A stretch of DNA of 64,000 nt from Streptomyces sp. MUM 178J (GCF_022414575.1 NZ_JADWYQ010000014.1:62001-126000); one strand, 5' to 3'; counted from the first letter of the stretch, positions 1-9,539 are shown. The notes: generated from the letters alone by a model not told the origin. Numbers and translations are program-made.

Positions 1-126
1 TTGGTGTGGCGGTCCTCAACGTCGGTGAGGCTTGGTGCGCCGGTCCTCGATCGCCGGTGAGGCTTGGTGCGCCGGTCCTCGATCGCCGGCGAAGCTCGGT
101 GTGGCGGTCCTCAACGTCGGACGGGC
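1..126. repeat. Degenerate ~32-bp tandem repeat, four copies
   Basis: Four head-to-tail units lie at 1-31, 32-63, 64-95 and 96-126. Each starts TTGGTG or TCGGTG and contains GGTCCTC. The two middle units share the form with CGATCGCCGG and the two outer units share the form with CAACGTCGG, so the units alternate between two related sequences. The last unit runs directly into the intergenic repeat that follows. No coding potential is evident. Confidence 0.75.
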
Positions 127-235
127 TGGGGAATCCAGCCCGTCCGGCGTTTGAGGACACGGCCTTCAGGCCGTACCGGGGTCTGGGGGCCTGCCCCCAG
201 TTTCGGGAAGGGGCGGGCTGGGGGAGAACAACCCA
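121..235. repeat. Dispersed intergenic repeat, copy 1
   Basis: This GC-rich non-coding stretch has the palindrome ACGGCCTTCAGGCCGT (157-172), followed by a GGGGTCTGGGGG / CCCCCAG hairpin and the block TTTCGGGAAGGGGCGGG. The same modules recur at about 10608-10858, 25107-25208 and 47985-48095 in this window, always between genes, so this is a dispersed element and not a gene. Confidence 0.65.
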
Positions 236-301
236 CCTCACCCGCCCCCGTCGGGCAAGCGCAGGCCGGGGCGACGCCCCCACATGGGCGGGCGGACGGG
301 A

Positions 302-443
302 GGAGGCCGCTCCGTACGCTTCCCGGCCGGGCCGGAGGCCGCTCCGTACGCTTCCCGGCCGGGCCGGAGGCCGCTCCGCACGCTTCCCGGCCGGGCCGGA
401 GGCCGCTCCGTACGCTTCCCGGCCGGGCCGGAGGCCGCTCCGC
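302..443. repeat. 32-bp tandem minisatellite, four full copies plus a partial
   Basis: Units begin at 302, 334, 366, 398 and 430, each starting GGAGGCCGCTCCG and ending with the self-complementary stretch CCCGGCCGGG. The four full copies are identical except for one T-to-C change in the third (CGTACG becomes CGCACG). The array sits 100 bp upstream of the peptide-transporter start codon. There are no unique spacers, so it is not a CRISPR array. Confidence 0.9.
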
Positions 444-547
444 CATTCGGAGCACCCCCTCACCCCCGCACCAAGTGAAAGCGCGTTTCGCCCCGCTATG
501 CAGTGATATGACGGTCAGCGTATGACGTTGACCCGAGGAGGCACTCC
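444..547 (+). promoter_or_regulatory. Leader and ribosome binding site of the peptide ABC operon
   Basis: This is the gap between the minisatellite and the first ABC gene. A strong GAGGAGG Shine-Dalgarno sequence lies about 6 bases before the ATG at 548. The segment is less GC-rich than its surroundings (around 485-530), as expected for a promoter, but I cannot assign -35 and -10 boxes with confidence. Confidence 0.4.
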
Positions 548-2179
548 ATGCGTGGAGCCACGCACGCCAGATGGGTCGCCTGCGCACTTGTCGTCGCCCT
601 CGCGGCCACGGCCTGCGGCGGAGGCGACAGCGACACCGGGGGCGGCGGCTCCGACGGCATCGTGACCTCCTCGTGGGGAGACCCCCAGAATCCGCTGGAG
701 CCGGCCAACACCAACGAGGTGCAGGGCGGCAAGGTCCTCGACATGATCTTCCGTGGGCTCAAGCGCTACAACCCGGAGACCGGTGCGGCCGAGGACATGC
801 TCGCCGAGTCGATCGAGACGGACGACTCGATCAACTTCACCATCACACTCAAGGACGGCTGGACCTTCTCCAACGGCGAGGCCGTCACCGCCCAGTCCTT
901 CGTCGACGCCTGGAACTACGGCGCGTATCTGGAGAACAACCAGCGCAACGCCTTCTTCTTCAGCGACATCGCCGGCTATGACGATGTGCACCCGGAGGAG
1001 GGCCAGCCCACCGCCGAGACCATGAGCGGACTGAAGGTCGTCGATGACACGAGCTTCACGGTCCAGCTCAGCGCGCAGTTCTCCACCTGGCCCGACACCC
1101 TCGGCTATGCCGCCTTCGCGCCGCTGCCCCAGGCGTTCTTCGACGACCACGACGCCTGGCTGGCCAAACCCGTCGGGAACGGGCCGTACGCCGTCGACTC
1201 GTACCAGCGCGGCTCCAAGATGTCGTTGCGCCGCTGGGACGACTACCCGGGTGACGACAAGGCCCAGAACGGCGGCATCGACCTCAACGTCTACACGGAC
1301 AACACGACCGCCTACACCGATCTGACCGCGGGCAATCTGGACCTCGTCGACGACATCCCCGCCTCCCAGCTGGCCAACGTCGAGGCCGACCTCGGCGACC
1401 GCTACATCAACACCCCCGCCGGCATCATCCAGACACTCGCCTTCCCCTACTACGACCCCGCCTGGAACACTCCGGACAGCGACAAGGTCCGCAAGGGCAT
1501 CTCCCGGGCGATCAACCGGGACCAGATCACCGAGACGATCTTCCAGAACACCCGCACCCCTGCCAAGGACTGGACCTCGCCCGTGCTCGGCGAGGAGGGC
1601 GGCTACCGGGACAATCTCTGCGGCGAGTTCTGCGAGTACGACCCGAATGCGGCCAAGAGTCTGATCGAGGAGGGCGGGGGCCTGCCCGGCGGCCGGATGA
1701 CCATCTCGTACAACGCCGACACCGGCTCGCACAAGGAGTGGGTCGACGCCGTCTGCAACAGCATCAACAACGCACTGGACAACGAACAGGCCTGCGTCGG
1801 CAACCCCATCGGCACCTTCGCCGACTTCCGCAATCAGATCACCCAGAGCCGGATGACCGGTCCGTTCCGGGCCGGCTGGCAGATGGACTACCCGCTGATC
1901 CAGAACTTCCTGGAGCCGCTCTACTACACCAACGCCTCTTCCAACGACGGCAAGTGGAGCAACGAGCAGTTCGACGAACTCGTCGACCAGGCCAACGCCG
2001 AGAGCGACATGGCCACGGCCGTCGACACCTTCATCCAGGCCGAGGAGATCGTCCGCGACGACATGGCCGCCGTCCCGCTCTGGTACCAGAACGGCAGCGC
2101 TGGCTACTCGCAGCGCATCTCCAATGTGAAGCTCAACCCCTTCAGCGTCCCGGTCTACAACGAGATCACGGTCAACTGA
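548..2179 (+). CDS. Oligopeptide ABC transporter substrate-binding lipoprotein
   Basis: This 543-residue protein is a family 5 extracellular solute-binding protein, of the size usual for DppA/OppA-type receptors. It has an Arg-containing N-terminus, a short hydrophobic stretch and a lipobox ending at Cys23 (ALAATAC), then a Gly/Ser/Asp linker, so it should be a lipid-anchored receptor outside the membrane. The body has the family pattern, including a segment near residue 100 (KDGWTFSNGEAVTAQSF) and the C-terminal PLWYQNGSAGYSQR region. It opens an operon with two permeases and two ATPases. The ligand, peptides or another family 5 substrate, cannot be read from the sequence. Confidence 0.93.
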   Translation: MRGATHARWVACALVVALAATACGGGDSDTGGGGSDGIVTSSWGDPQNPLEPANTNEVQGGKVLDMIFRGLKRYNPETGAAEDMLAESIETDDSINFTITLKDGWTFSNGEAVTAQSFVDAWNYGAYLENNQRNAFFFSDIAGYDDVHPEEGQPTAETMSGLKVVDDTSFTVQLSAQFSTWPDTLGYAAFAPLPQAFFDDHDAWLAKPVGNGPYAVDSYQRGSKMSLRRWDDYPGDDKAQNGGIDLNVYTDNTTAYTDLTAGNLDLVDDIPASQLANVEADLGDRYINTPAGIIQTLAFPYYDPAWNTPDSDKVRKGISRAINRDQITETIFQNTRTPAKDWTSPVLGEEGGYRDNLCGEFCEYDPNAAKSLIEEGGGLPGGRMTISYNADTGSHKEWVDAVCNSINNALDNEQACVGNPIGTFADFRNQITQSRMTGPFRAGWQMDYPLIQNFLEPLYYTNASSNDGKWSNEQFDELVDQANAESDMATAVDTFIQAEEIVRDDMAAVPLWYQNGSAGYSQRISNVKLNPFSVPVYNEITVN

Positions 2180-2190
2180 CCCGGATCCCC

Positions 2191-2221
2191 ACGGCCCGGC
2201 ACACCCCGCGTGCCGGGCCGT
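2191..2221 (+). terminator. Intra-operon hairpin between binding protein and permease
   Basis: A perfect 12-bp inverted repeat, ACGGCCCGGCAC (2191-2202) and GTGCCGGGCCGT (2210-2221), has a 7-nt loop and no T-run. It lies just after the binding-protein stop. Such hairpins commonly stabilise the upstream message or partly terminate, giving more receptor than permease; that role is inferred here. Confidence 0.7.
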
Positions 2222-2251
2222 CCCCCGTCTCCCTTCGTCCGAGGAGCCTCG

Positions 2252-3175
2252 ATGGGACGCTATGTGATCCGGCGTCTGCTGCAGATGGTTCCGGTCTTTT
2301 TCGGCGCCACGTTGCTGATCTTCCTCATGGTGAATGTGATGGGCGACCCCATCGCGGGGCTTTGCGGCGAGCGGGCCTGCGATCCGGCCACCGAGGCCCA
2401 GCTGCGCCAGGAGTTCGGACTCGACAAGCCGCTGTGGCAGCAATACCTGACCTACATGGGGAACCTGTTCACCGGGGACTTCGGCACCGCGTTCAACGGC
2501 CAGCCGGTGATCGACCTGATGGCCGACGCCTTCCCCATCACCATCCGGCTCACCCTGGTCGCCATCGTCTTCGAGATCATCATCGGCATCAGCCTCGGGG
2601 TCGTCACCGGGCTGCGGCGCGGCCGCCCCGTCGACACGAGCGTTCTGGTCCTCACCCTGGTCGTGATCTCGGTCCCGACCTTCGTCACCGGTCTGCTCGC
2701 GCAACTGCTGTTCGGCGTGAAATGGGATCTGATCCGCCCGGCCGTATCCCCCGAGGCGCCGCTCGACGAACTGATCCTGCCCGGGCTCGTCCTCGCCTCC
2801 GTCTCCCTCGCGTACGTCACTCGGCTCACCCGCACCTCCATCGCGGAGAACACCCGCTCCGACTACGTCCGCACCGCCAAGGCGAAAGGCCTGCCCCGGC
2901 GGCGGGTGATCAGCAGGCATCTGCTGCGGAACTCGCTGATTCCCGTGGTCACCTTTATCGGCACCGACATCGGTGCGCTGATGGGCGGGGCCATCGTCAC
3001 CGAACGCATCTTCAACATCCACGGCGTGGGCTACCAGCTCTACCAGGGCATCGTGCGGCAGAGCAGCCAGACCGTCGTCGGCTTCGTCACCGTGCTCGTG
3101 CTCGTCTTCCTGCTGGCCAACCTGCTGGTCGACCTCCTGTACGCCGTACTCGACCCGAGGATCCGGTATGCCTGA
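2252..3175 (+). CDS. Peptide ABC transporter permease (DppB-type)
   Basis: This 307-residue inner-membrane protein begins MGRYVIRRLLQMVPVFFG, the standard DppB/OppB start with one membrane span, followed by an extracytoplasmic loop and further spans. The BPD_transp_1 core is marked by the cytoplasmic EAA-type loop around DYVRTAKAKGLPRRRVISRH. I chose the ATG at 2252 over one 42 bases upstream because it follows GAGGAG and matches the family start. The stop overlaps the next gene's ATG by 8 bases. It should form the channel with the following permease. Confidence 0.92.
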   Translation: MGRYVIRRLLQMVPVFFGATLLIFLMVNVMGDPIAGLCGERACDPATEAQLRQEFGLDKPLWQQYLTYMGNLFTGDFGTAFNGQPVIDLMADAFPITIRLTLVAIVFEIIIGISLGVVTGLRRGRPVDTSVLVLTLVVISVPTFVTGLLAQLLFGVKWDLIRPAVSPEAPLDELILPGLVLASVSLAYVTRLTRTSIAENTRSDYVRTAKAKGLPRRRVISRHLLRNSLIPVVTFIGTDIGALMGGAIVTERIFNIHGVGYQLYQGIVRQSSQTVVGFVTVLVLVFLLANLLVDLLYAVLDPRIRYA

Positions 3176-4307
3176 GCAGCCACCGCAGGAACCGCAGCCG
3201 GCGGATCCGCCGGAGCGACCGGATCCGCCGGAGCGACCGGATCCGCCGGAGCGATCGGATCCGCCGGATCTGCCGGAGCGATCGGATCCGCCGGATCCGC
3301 CGGAGTCGCAGCCGTCACGGCATCCCAAGCTCCCGTACGACGATCACGAGGATCAGGCCATGGCCCCGACCGGCCAGGGCGGGGCCATGGACTTCGCCAT
3401 GGACGAGAGCGAGACGCTGGAGAAGACCCCGGACGGTCCCGAGGGCACCGGGCCGGCCGAAAAACCTCGCAGCCTCTGGTCCGACGCCTGGCACGATCTG
3501 CGCCGCAACCCGGTCTTCATCATCTCCGGACTGATCATCCTCTTTCTGATCTTCATCTCCCTGTGGCCGTCTGCGATCGCTTCGGGCAGCCCCTTGGACT
3601 GCGATCTGTCCAAGGCCCAACAGGGCTCCCAGCCCGGCCATCCCTTCGGCTTCAACGGACAGGGCTGCGACGTCTACACACGCGTCGTCTACGGAGCCCG
3701 TACATCCGTCTCCGTCGGCATCCTCGCCACTCTCGGGGTCGCCCTGCTCGGCTCGGCGCTCGGCGGGTTCGCCGGCTTCTTCGGGCGCGGCTGGGACGCG
3801 GCCCTGTCCCGGGTCGCCGACATCTTCTTCGGCATCCCGGTCGTCCTCGGCGGACTGGTCCTGCTCTCCGTCGTCACCAGCTCCACCATCTGGCCGGTCA
3901 TCGGCTTCATGGTGCTCCTCGGCTGGCCGCAGATCTCCCGCATCGCCCGCGGCTCGGTCATCACCGCCAAACAGAACGACTACGTCCAGGCGGCGCGGGC
4001 GCTCGGCGCGTCCAGCAGCCGGATGCTGTTGCGCCATATCGCGCCCAACGCGGTCGCGCCCGTGATCGTGGTGGCGACCATCGCGCTCGGCACGTACATC
4101 GCCCTGGAGGCCACCCTGTCGTACCTCGGCGTCGGGCTGAAGCCGCCCACCGTCTCCTGGGGCATCGACATCTCGTCCGCGTCCCCGTACGTGCGCAACG
4201 CGCCGCACATGCTGCTCTGGCCGGCGGGCGCGCTGGCGATCACGGTGCTGGCGTTCATCATGCTCGGCGACGCGGTGCGCGACGCCCTCGACCCCAAGCT
4301 GCGCTGA
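3168..4307 (+). CDS. Peptide ABC transporter permease (DppC-type) with Pro-rich repeat N-terminus
   Basis: This 379-residue protein is the second permease. The region from about residue 108 is a normal DppC: a first membrane span (VFIISGLIILFLIFISLWPS), then the core with the EAA loop NDYVQAARALGASSSRML and the C-terminal LGDAVRDALDPKLR. The first roughly 85 residues are unusual. They are hydrophilic and Pro/Glu/Asp-rich, with about five copies of a PPERPD-type hexapeptide encoded by 18-bp DNA repeats containing GGATCC. This tail is expected in the cytoplasm. The ATG at 3168 overlaps the previous gene, which supports a start that includes the tail, although an ATG at 3360 would remove it. Confidence 0.9.
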   Translation: MPEQPPQEPQPADPPERPDPPERPDPPERSDPPDLPERSDPPDPPESQPSRHPKLPYDDHEDQAMAPTGQGGAMDFAMDESETLEKTPDGPEGTGPAEKPRSLWSDAWHDLRRNPVFIISGLIILFLIFISLWPSAIASGSPLDCDLSKAQQGSQPGHPFGFNGQGCDVYTRVVYGARTSVSVGILATLGVALLGSALGGFAGFFGRGWDAALSRVADIFFGIPVVLGGLVLLSVVTSSTIWPVIGFMVLLGWPQISRIARGSVITAKQNDYVQAARALGASSSRMLLRHIAPNAVAPVIVVATIALGTYIALEATLSYLGVGLKPPTVSWGIDISSASPYVRNAPHMLLWPAGALAITVLAFIMLGDAVRDALDPKLR

Positions 4308-4321
4308 GGAAGGGCCCGCCC

Positions 4322-5288
4322 ATGCTGCTCGAAGTGCGCGATCTCCACGTGGAGTTCCATACGAGGGACGGCGTCGCCAAGGCCGTGAACGGCGTGAACT
4401 ACACCGTGGAGGCGGGCGAGACGCTCGCCGTGCTCGGTGAGTCCGGGTCGGGCAAGTCCGTCACCGCTCAGGCCGTCATGGGCATCCTCGACATCCCCCC
4501 GGGGAAGATCGCGGGCGGTGAGATCCTCTTCAAGGGCCGGGATCTGCTGAAGCTCAAGGAGGACGAGTGGCGCAAGCTCCGCGGCTCGGGCATGGCCATG
4601 ATCTTCCAGGACGCGCTGTCCGCGCTGAACCCGGTGCTGACCGTGGGGGACCAGCTCGGCGAGATGTTCACCGTGCACCGGGGCATGTCCCGCAAGGACG
4701 CGCGGGCGAAAGCGGTCGAGCTGATGGACCGGGTGCGCATCCCGGCGGCCCGGGAGCGGGTGCGGCAGTATCCCCACCAGTTCTCGGGCGGTATGCGTCA
4801 GCGCATCATGATCGCGATGGCGCTGGCTCTGGAGCCGGATCTGATCATCGCCGACGAGCCGACGACGGCGCTGGACGTGACCGTGCAGGCGCAGGTGATG
4901 GAGCTGCTCGCGGAGTTGCAGCGCGAGTACAACATGGGTCTGATCCTGATCACCCACGATCTGGGTGTGGTCGCGGATGTGGCCGACAAGATCGCGGTGA
5001 TGTACGCGGGACGGATCGTGGAGACCGCCCCCGTACACGACATCTACAAGGCGCCCGCCCACCCCTACACCCGCGGACTGCTGGAGTCGATCCCCCGTCT
5101 GGACCAGAAGGGCCAGGAGCTGTACGCGATCAAGGGTCTGCCGCCCAACCTGACGCGCATCCCGCCGGGGTGCGCCTTCAACCCGCGCTGCCCGCTGGCC
5201 CGGGATGTGTGCCGCACCGACGAGCCTCCGCTGTACGAGGTCTCGAGGACCCGCAGAAGCGCCTGCCACTTCTGGGAGGAGGCCCTCC

Positions 5289-5296
<8 letters not shown>
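4322..5296 (+). CDS. Peptide ABC transporter ATP-binding protein (DppD-type)
   Basis: This 324-residue ATPase has Walker A GESGSGKS at residues 39-46, the ABC signature SGGMRQR, Walker B followed by DEPTTALDV, and a switch His in LITHDLGVV. The C-terminal oligopeptide/dipeptide extension contains GCAFNPRCPLARDVC, whose four Cys match the motif that can hold an iron-sulfur cluster in DppD/OppD proteins. The ATG is 14 bases after the permease stop. It overlaps the next ATPase's GTG by 8 bases, so the two are translationally coupled and probably form a heterodimer. Confidence 0.94.
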
Positions 5297-6398
<1,102 letters not shown>

Positions 6399-6497
6399 TC
6401 CGGAGTCAAACTCTTTAACGCAGGAGTAACTTGCCCGCCGCAGCACCGATATACGAACGCGCCACGCTGTACGGCGTACGGCCGTGCGGGTGCCGTA

Positions 6498-6534
6498 GAC
6501 CGGCCGGGACCGCGCCAAGCGGGCCCGGCCGGTC
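6498..6534. terminator. Hairpin terminator between convergent genes
   Basis: An 11-bp perfect inverted repeat, GACCGGCCGGG (6498-6508) and CCCGGCCGGTC (6524-6534), lies between the end of the peptide ABC operon and the convergent flavoprotein gene. It could serve both directions. It lacks a T-run, as is usual for actinomycete terminators. Confidence 0.65.
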
Positions 6535-6569
6535 GCCTCACGCCCGGGCTTCCTGCCGGCGCGGCCGGG

Positions 6570-7121
6570 CTATGCGGGCAGTGCCGCAAGCGCGGCGTCC
6601 CACGGGTATGCGTCGGGATCGCCCTGCCGGGGTGGATGTGGGACGAACCCGCCGTCTGTCTGGCCGTCGCCGAGGAGCACTGTCACGCCCGCCTCACGCA
6701 AGGTCGCGACGCTGCGCCGTACGGCAGGGTGTGCGCCCTGGGCCTTGTTCCAGTGGGGCAGGGCGACGATGGGCAGCCCGAGACCGATCCCCTCGGTGAC
6801 CAGACCGAGGGCGAGTGTGTCGGAGATCCCGGCTGCCCACTTGTTGAGGGTGTTGCTGGTGAGAGGGGCCACGAGGAGGGCGTCCGGAGGAGGCAGCACA
6901 TCGGGCTCCGAGGGCAGCTTGTAGGAGTGGCGAACGGGGTGACCGGTGAGCCCGCGCAACTCGTCGAGGTTGCCCGTCGGGTCTTCTGCGGCCCAACGGT
7001 ACGCGCTGGGCGTGAGGATGAGGCAGACGTCCCAACCGGCCTTCTTGGCAGTGTGGATGGGGGTGGTGAGCCGCCGAGCGGGCGGAGCGGCACAGGCGAT
7101 CAGATACAGGGTTTGTGTCAC
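6570..7121 (-). CDS. Flavoprotein (HFCD / PPC-decarboxylase-like fold)
   Basis: This protein is about 183 residues and begins VTQTLYLIACAAPP. It has the layout of the homo-oligomeric flavin-containing Cys decarboxylase-like flavoproteins: an N-terminal Rossmann strand, a GWDVCLILTPSAYRW segment, and the FMN-site segment PLTSNTLNKWAAGISDTLA (compare the PxTxNTxxKxAxGxxD family pattern). GTG at 7121 is the likeliest start; GTG at 7136 is possible. Related flavoproteins occur beside small regulatory genes in Streptomyces, which fits the two small genes just beyond it here. The substrate is unknown. Confidence 0.75.
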   Translation of the reverse strand: MTQTLYLIACAAPPARRLTTPIHTAKKAGWDVCLILTPSAYRWAAEDPTGNLDELRGLTGHPVRHSYKLPSEPDVLPPPDALLVAPLTSNTLNKWAAGISDTLALGLVTEGIGLGLPIVALPHWNKAQGAHPAVRRSVATLREAGVTVLLGDGQTDGGFVPHPPRQGDPDAYPWDAALAALPA

Positions 7122-7295
7122 CCGGGCAGTCCACACCGCTCTGCGAGCGTCCGCAACGGGCGCTTGACATGCCGCCCCTGCCGGAGGCGGACGCGGCACA
7201 CAGGCGGCGCCCTGCATTGTGTACGTCGACTCCGGGGTGCTCGTCCGTCCGTACGTGCTGCTGTCTCAGGGGTACGCGTGCCGAGGGGGGGTCGC

Positions 7296-7514
7296 GTGAC
7301 CGTCCACGTGCCGGTCCCCGTACATCTGGCGGAGCCCGTCCCGCTGCACGAGAGCGAGCCCGTGCGCGGGTGCGGCGTATGCACGGCTCTCGGCAAGCAG
7401 CGCGCGGAGGCGGCCGCCCGCGGGGACCACTCCAGGGCGACGGACTGCACGGTCGAGATCCGCAATCATCCGCACGCGCGGGAGGGGGCGACGCATGAGC
7501 GACGTGACGCTTGA
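7296..7514 (+). CDS. Small Cys-containing conserved protein (72 aa)
   Basis: This short protein starts with GTG right after a GAGGGGGG ribosome binding site. Its 72 residues include a Val/Pro/His-rich N-terminus, a CGVC pair near residues 26-29, a third Cys near residue 51 and His residues near 58-60, which could bind a metal. The end overlaps the start of the next gene by 20 bases, so the two are coupled. I do not recognise a named function. From memory, similar small proteins accompany DUF6415 genes in Streptomyces. Confidence 0.55.
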   Translation: MTVHVPVPVHLAEPVPLHESEPVRGCGVCTALGKQRAEAAARGDHSRATDCTVEIRNHPHAREGATHERRDA

Positions 7515-7834
7515 GGTCGCCGGGATGCGGGCGGAGGCCGAGCGACTGCTGTCCTCGGACGCCGACGTGCCGACGTATGACGGTCTGCATGAGCTGACGC
7601 TGCGGCTGCGCGGTCATCTCATGCTGCTCATCCCCGCCGTGACCGATCAGATCGCCGTCTGGCCGCGCAACGACGATGCTCTGGCGGGGGCCCTGGGCAG
7701 CGTCGGCCGGGCGCACCGGCGGCTCGACGAGCAGCTGTCCGCCGCAACCCTTTCCAGAGGCCGTGGCCTCCGCCCAGCGCCTCGCCCGTGCGGTGCTCGC
7801 ACTCACCGACCACCACGCCGCTCTCAGGCAGTGA
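7495..7834 (+). pseudogene. DUF6415-type protein gene with an apparent frameshift
   Basis: The first ~84 codons (MSDVTLEVAGMRAEAERLL onward) look like the short DUF6415 family of Streptomyces regulatory loci. In the starting frame the sequence after about 7740 becomes an atypical Arg/Pro-rich tail ending at 7923. If one base is skipped near the CCCTTTCC run (about 7747-7756), the +1 frame continues as EAVASAQRLARAVLAL and stops at 7834, which is a natural end for the family. I infer a single-base indel, either a real mutation or a sequencing error. The function is unknown. Confidence 0.6.
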
Positions 7835-7844
7835 GGACCCAGGG

Positions 7845-7874
7845 CGAGGCCCGCCCGACGGGGGGCGGGCCTCG
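7845..7874. terminator. Hairpin terminator between convergent genes
   Basis: A perfect 12-bp stem, CGAGGCCCGCCC (7845-7856) and GGGCGGGCCTCG (7863-7874), has a 6-nt loop. It is located between the DUF6415 gene end at 7834 and the convergent glycoside-hydrolase-like gene ending at 7890. Its position after 7834 supports the shorter, frameshift-corrected end of DUF6415. Confidence 0.75.
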
Positions 7875-7889
7875 GCTTTGTCGGGCTGG

Positions 7890-9512
7890 TCAGCCGATCG
7901 GGGTCAGGGCGCCGCCGTGGTAGCGGACCGCGGGGTTCCAGAGCAGGAAGGAATCGATGCCGTTGTCGGCTGCGGCGCGGATCTGCGCGGCGACCTCCTT
8001 GTCGCCGTAGGAGACCCCGAGGGAGAAGTCCTGGATCCACGGGATGATCTCGGTGCTGGAGCCCTTCGTCTGCTTGACGAAGTCGGCCAGGGACCGCTGC
8101 GTGATGTCGTACGGCTGGGAGTTGGGGTTCGCCACGCCGTATTCGCCGGGGTTCCAGTGCGAGGGGTAGATCATGGGGGAGATGTAGTCGCTGACCAGGG
8201 CCAGCTTGTCGATGTTCTGGGCGATCTCATGGGGCCGGGTGGTGGCTATGCCGTACACCGAGACGCCGAGGAAAGCGCCGTGCCGGTGGGCCAGCTGCCG
8301 GGTTTCGCGGACCAGCGAGACGATCGAGTCCTCCGGTGAGGTGTCGCCCAGGCCGGGGAAGGACAGATTGCTCAGCTTGCCGTCTGGGCGGCGGATGTAG
8401 TCGTAGAGGATGTCGTCAAACCCGAGCTCGGCGGCCTCGGCCGCCAGATCGAGGTGGTACTGGCGCACATCCTGGTTGGCGAAGTTGGTGAAGGACAGGG
8501 ATCCGTAGTTGGAGCCGGCGCCGTACGGCCGGCCGTCCTTCGTCTGGATGACGCGGTCCCGCTTGCCCTCCTGCCAGGAGGCGCGGGCGAGGATGGGGTC
8601 GCGGAAGGCCACGATGCGGCCGACGACCTTGCCGCCAGCCTCGTGTATCTCCTTGATCGCCTGCTTGGCGTCGTAGTAGCCCTTGGCCGCGCCCGTCTTC
8701 TTGGCCAGCGGCACCTGCGAGGCGTAGCCGATCTCGCCCAGCTCGTCCTTGACGTCCAGCTGCACGGCGTTGAGCTTGCCCTCCCGGAGCAGCTTCAGCA
8801 CCGGTTCGCGCAGTTGGTCGGAGACCCAGCCGTGCGCGCTGACGTGCGCGGCGCGCAGCAGCGGCCGCCGTACCGAGACCGCAGCCTCCCGCTCGACGGC
8901 GTTCCCCGCGGCGTCGGTCGCGACCACGCCGATGCCGTCGGCGGCCGTGCGCAGTTCGGCGGAGAACGTTCCGTCGGGCCCGAGCTTCACCGTCTTTCCG
9001 CCGGCCGTCACCTTGGAGGCGCCCTTCGCCGTGCCCTCGACGGTGACGGGCCCGGTCAGGCTGTCGGCCTCGGCGTCGGCCAGCGTCAGTTCCGGCGGTG
9101 TGGTGTCCACGGTGAAGCTGCGCGTCAGCTCGCGGGAGCCGGTGAGGAATCCGCCGTCCCCGACCACGCGCAGCAGGTACTCGCCGTCCTGCAGGGAGCC
9201 CGGCAGCAGCCGCAGCTCGCCGTCGGCCCACTGCGTCCTGACCGCCTCGCCGTTGAGGCTGACCTTCGCCTCCTTCAGCGCCGGTGCGTCGCCCGCGGTC
9301 ACGGACAGGGCGTAGCCGCGGTGCGCTTCCGCGTTGAGCACACCGCCGTCCGGCAGGCCGCGCAGTCTGAACTCCGGGTCGCTGAGCGCCTTTACCAGGA
9401 TCACCGTGCCGACGGCCAGCCCCGCCGCCGCCAGGGCCACCAGAAGGGTGACGATCAGTTTCCGCGGGGATCGTCCACCGGAGGAGGTCGGGGTCTGCCG
9501 GCTGAGCCACAT
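7890..9512 (-). CDS. Membrane-anchored putative glycoside hydrolase (DUF4015)
   Basis: This 540-residue protein has a basic N-terminus and one membrane span at about residues 19-44. An extracellular region of roughly 200 residues follows, probably beta-sandwich modules, and then a C-terminal TIM-barrel-like domain from about residue 218 (HVSAHGWVSDQLREPVLKLL, LNAVQLDVKDELG, GFDDILYDYIRRP, VSDYISPMIYPSHW). That C-terminal pattern is the DUF4015 putative glycoside hydrolase family. It is likely tethered outside the membrane and acts on a polysaccharide or wall polymer. It diverges from a polysaccharide deacetylase gene only 27 bp away, which suggests a shared process. Confidence 0.85.
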   Translation of the reverse strand: MWLSRQTPTSSGGRSPRKLIVTLLVALAAAGLAVGTVILVKALSDPEFRLRGLPDGGVLNAEAHRGYALSVTAGDAPALKEAKVSLNGEAVRTQWADGELRLLPGSLQDGEYLLRVVGDGGFLTGSRELTRSFTVDTTPPELTLADAEADSLTGPVTVEGTAKGASKVTAGGKTVKLGPDGTFSAELRTAADGIGVVATDAAGNAVEREAAVSVRRPLLRAAHVSAHGWVSDQLREPVLKLLREGKLNAVQLDVKDELGEIGYASQVPLAKKTGAAKGYYDAKQAIKEIHEAGGKVVGRIVAFRDPILARASWQEGKRDRVIQTKDGRPYGAGSNYGSLSFTNFANQDVRQYHLDLAAEAAELGFDDILYDYIRRPDGKLSNLSFPGLGDTSPEDSIVSLVRETRQLAHRHGAFLGVSVYGIATTRPHEIAQNIDKLALVSDYISPMIYPSHWNPGEYGVANPNSQPYDITQRSLADFVKQTKGSSTEIIPWIQDFSLGVSYGDKEVAAQIRAAADNGIDSFLLWNPAVRYHGGALTPIG

Positions 9513-9539
9513 AGGCGCTCATCCCTTCAAGGAGGTCAC

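Noticed and set aside
302..443. CRISPR array
   Set aside because: The 32-bp units are contiguous with no spacers between them, and no cas genes are present.
515..3328. A 937-codon open frame on the minus strand across the peptide ABC operon
   Set aside because: It is rich in Gly, Asp and Val with no domain, and the plus strand encodes clear ABC proteins. Long antisense frames are normal at this GC content.
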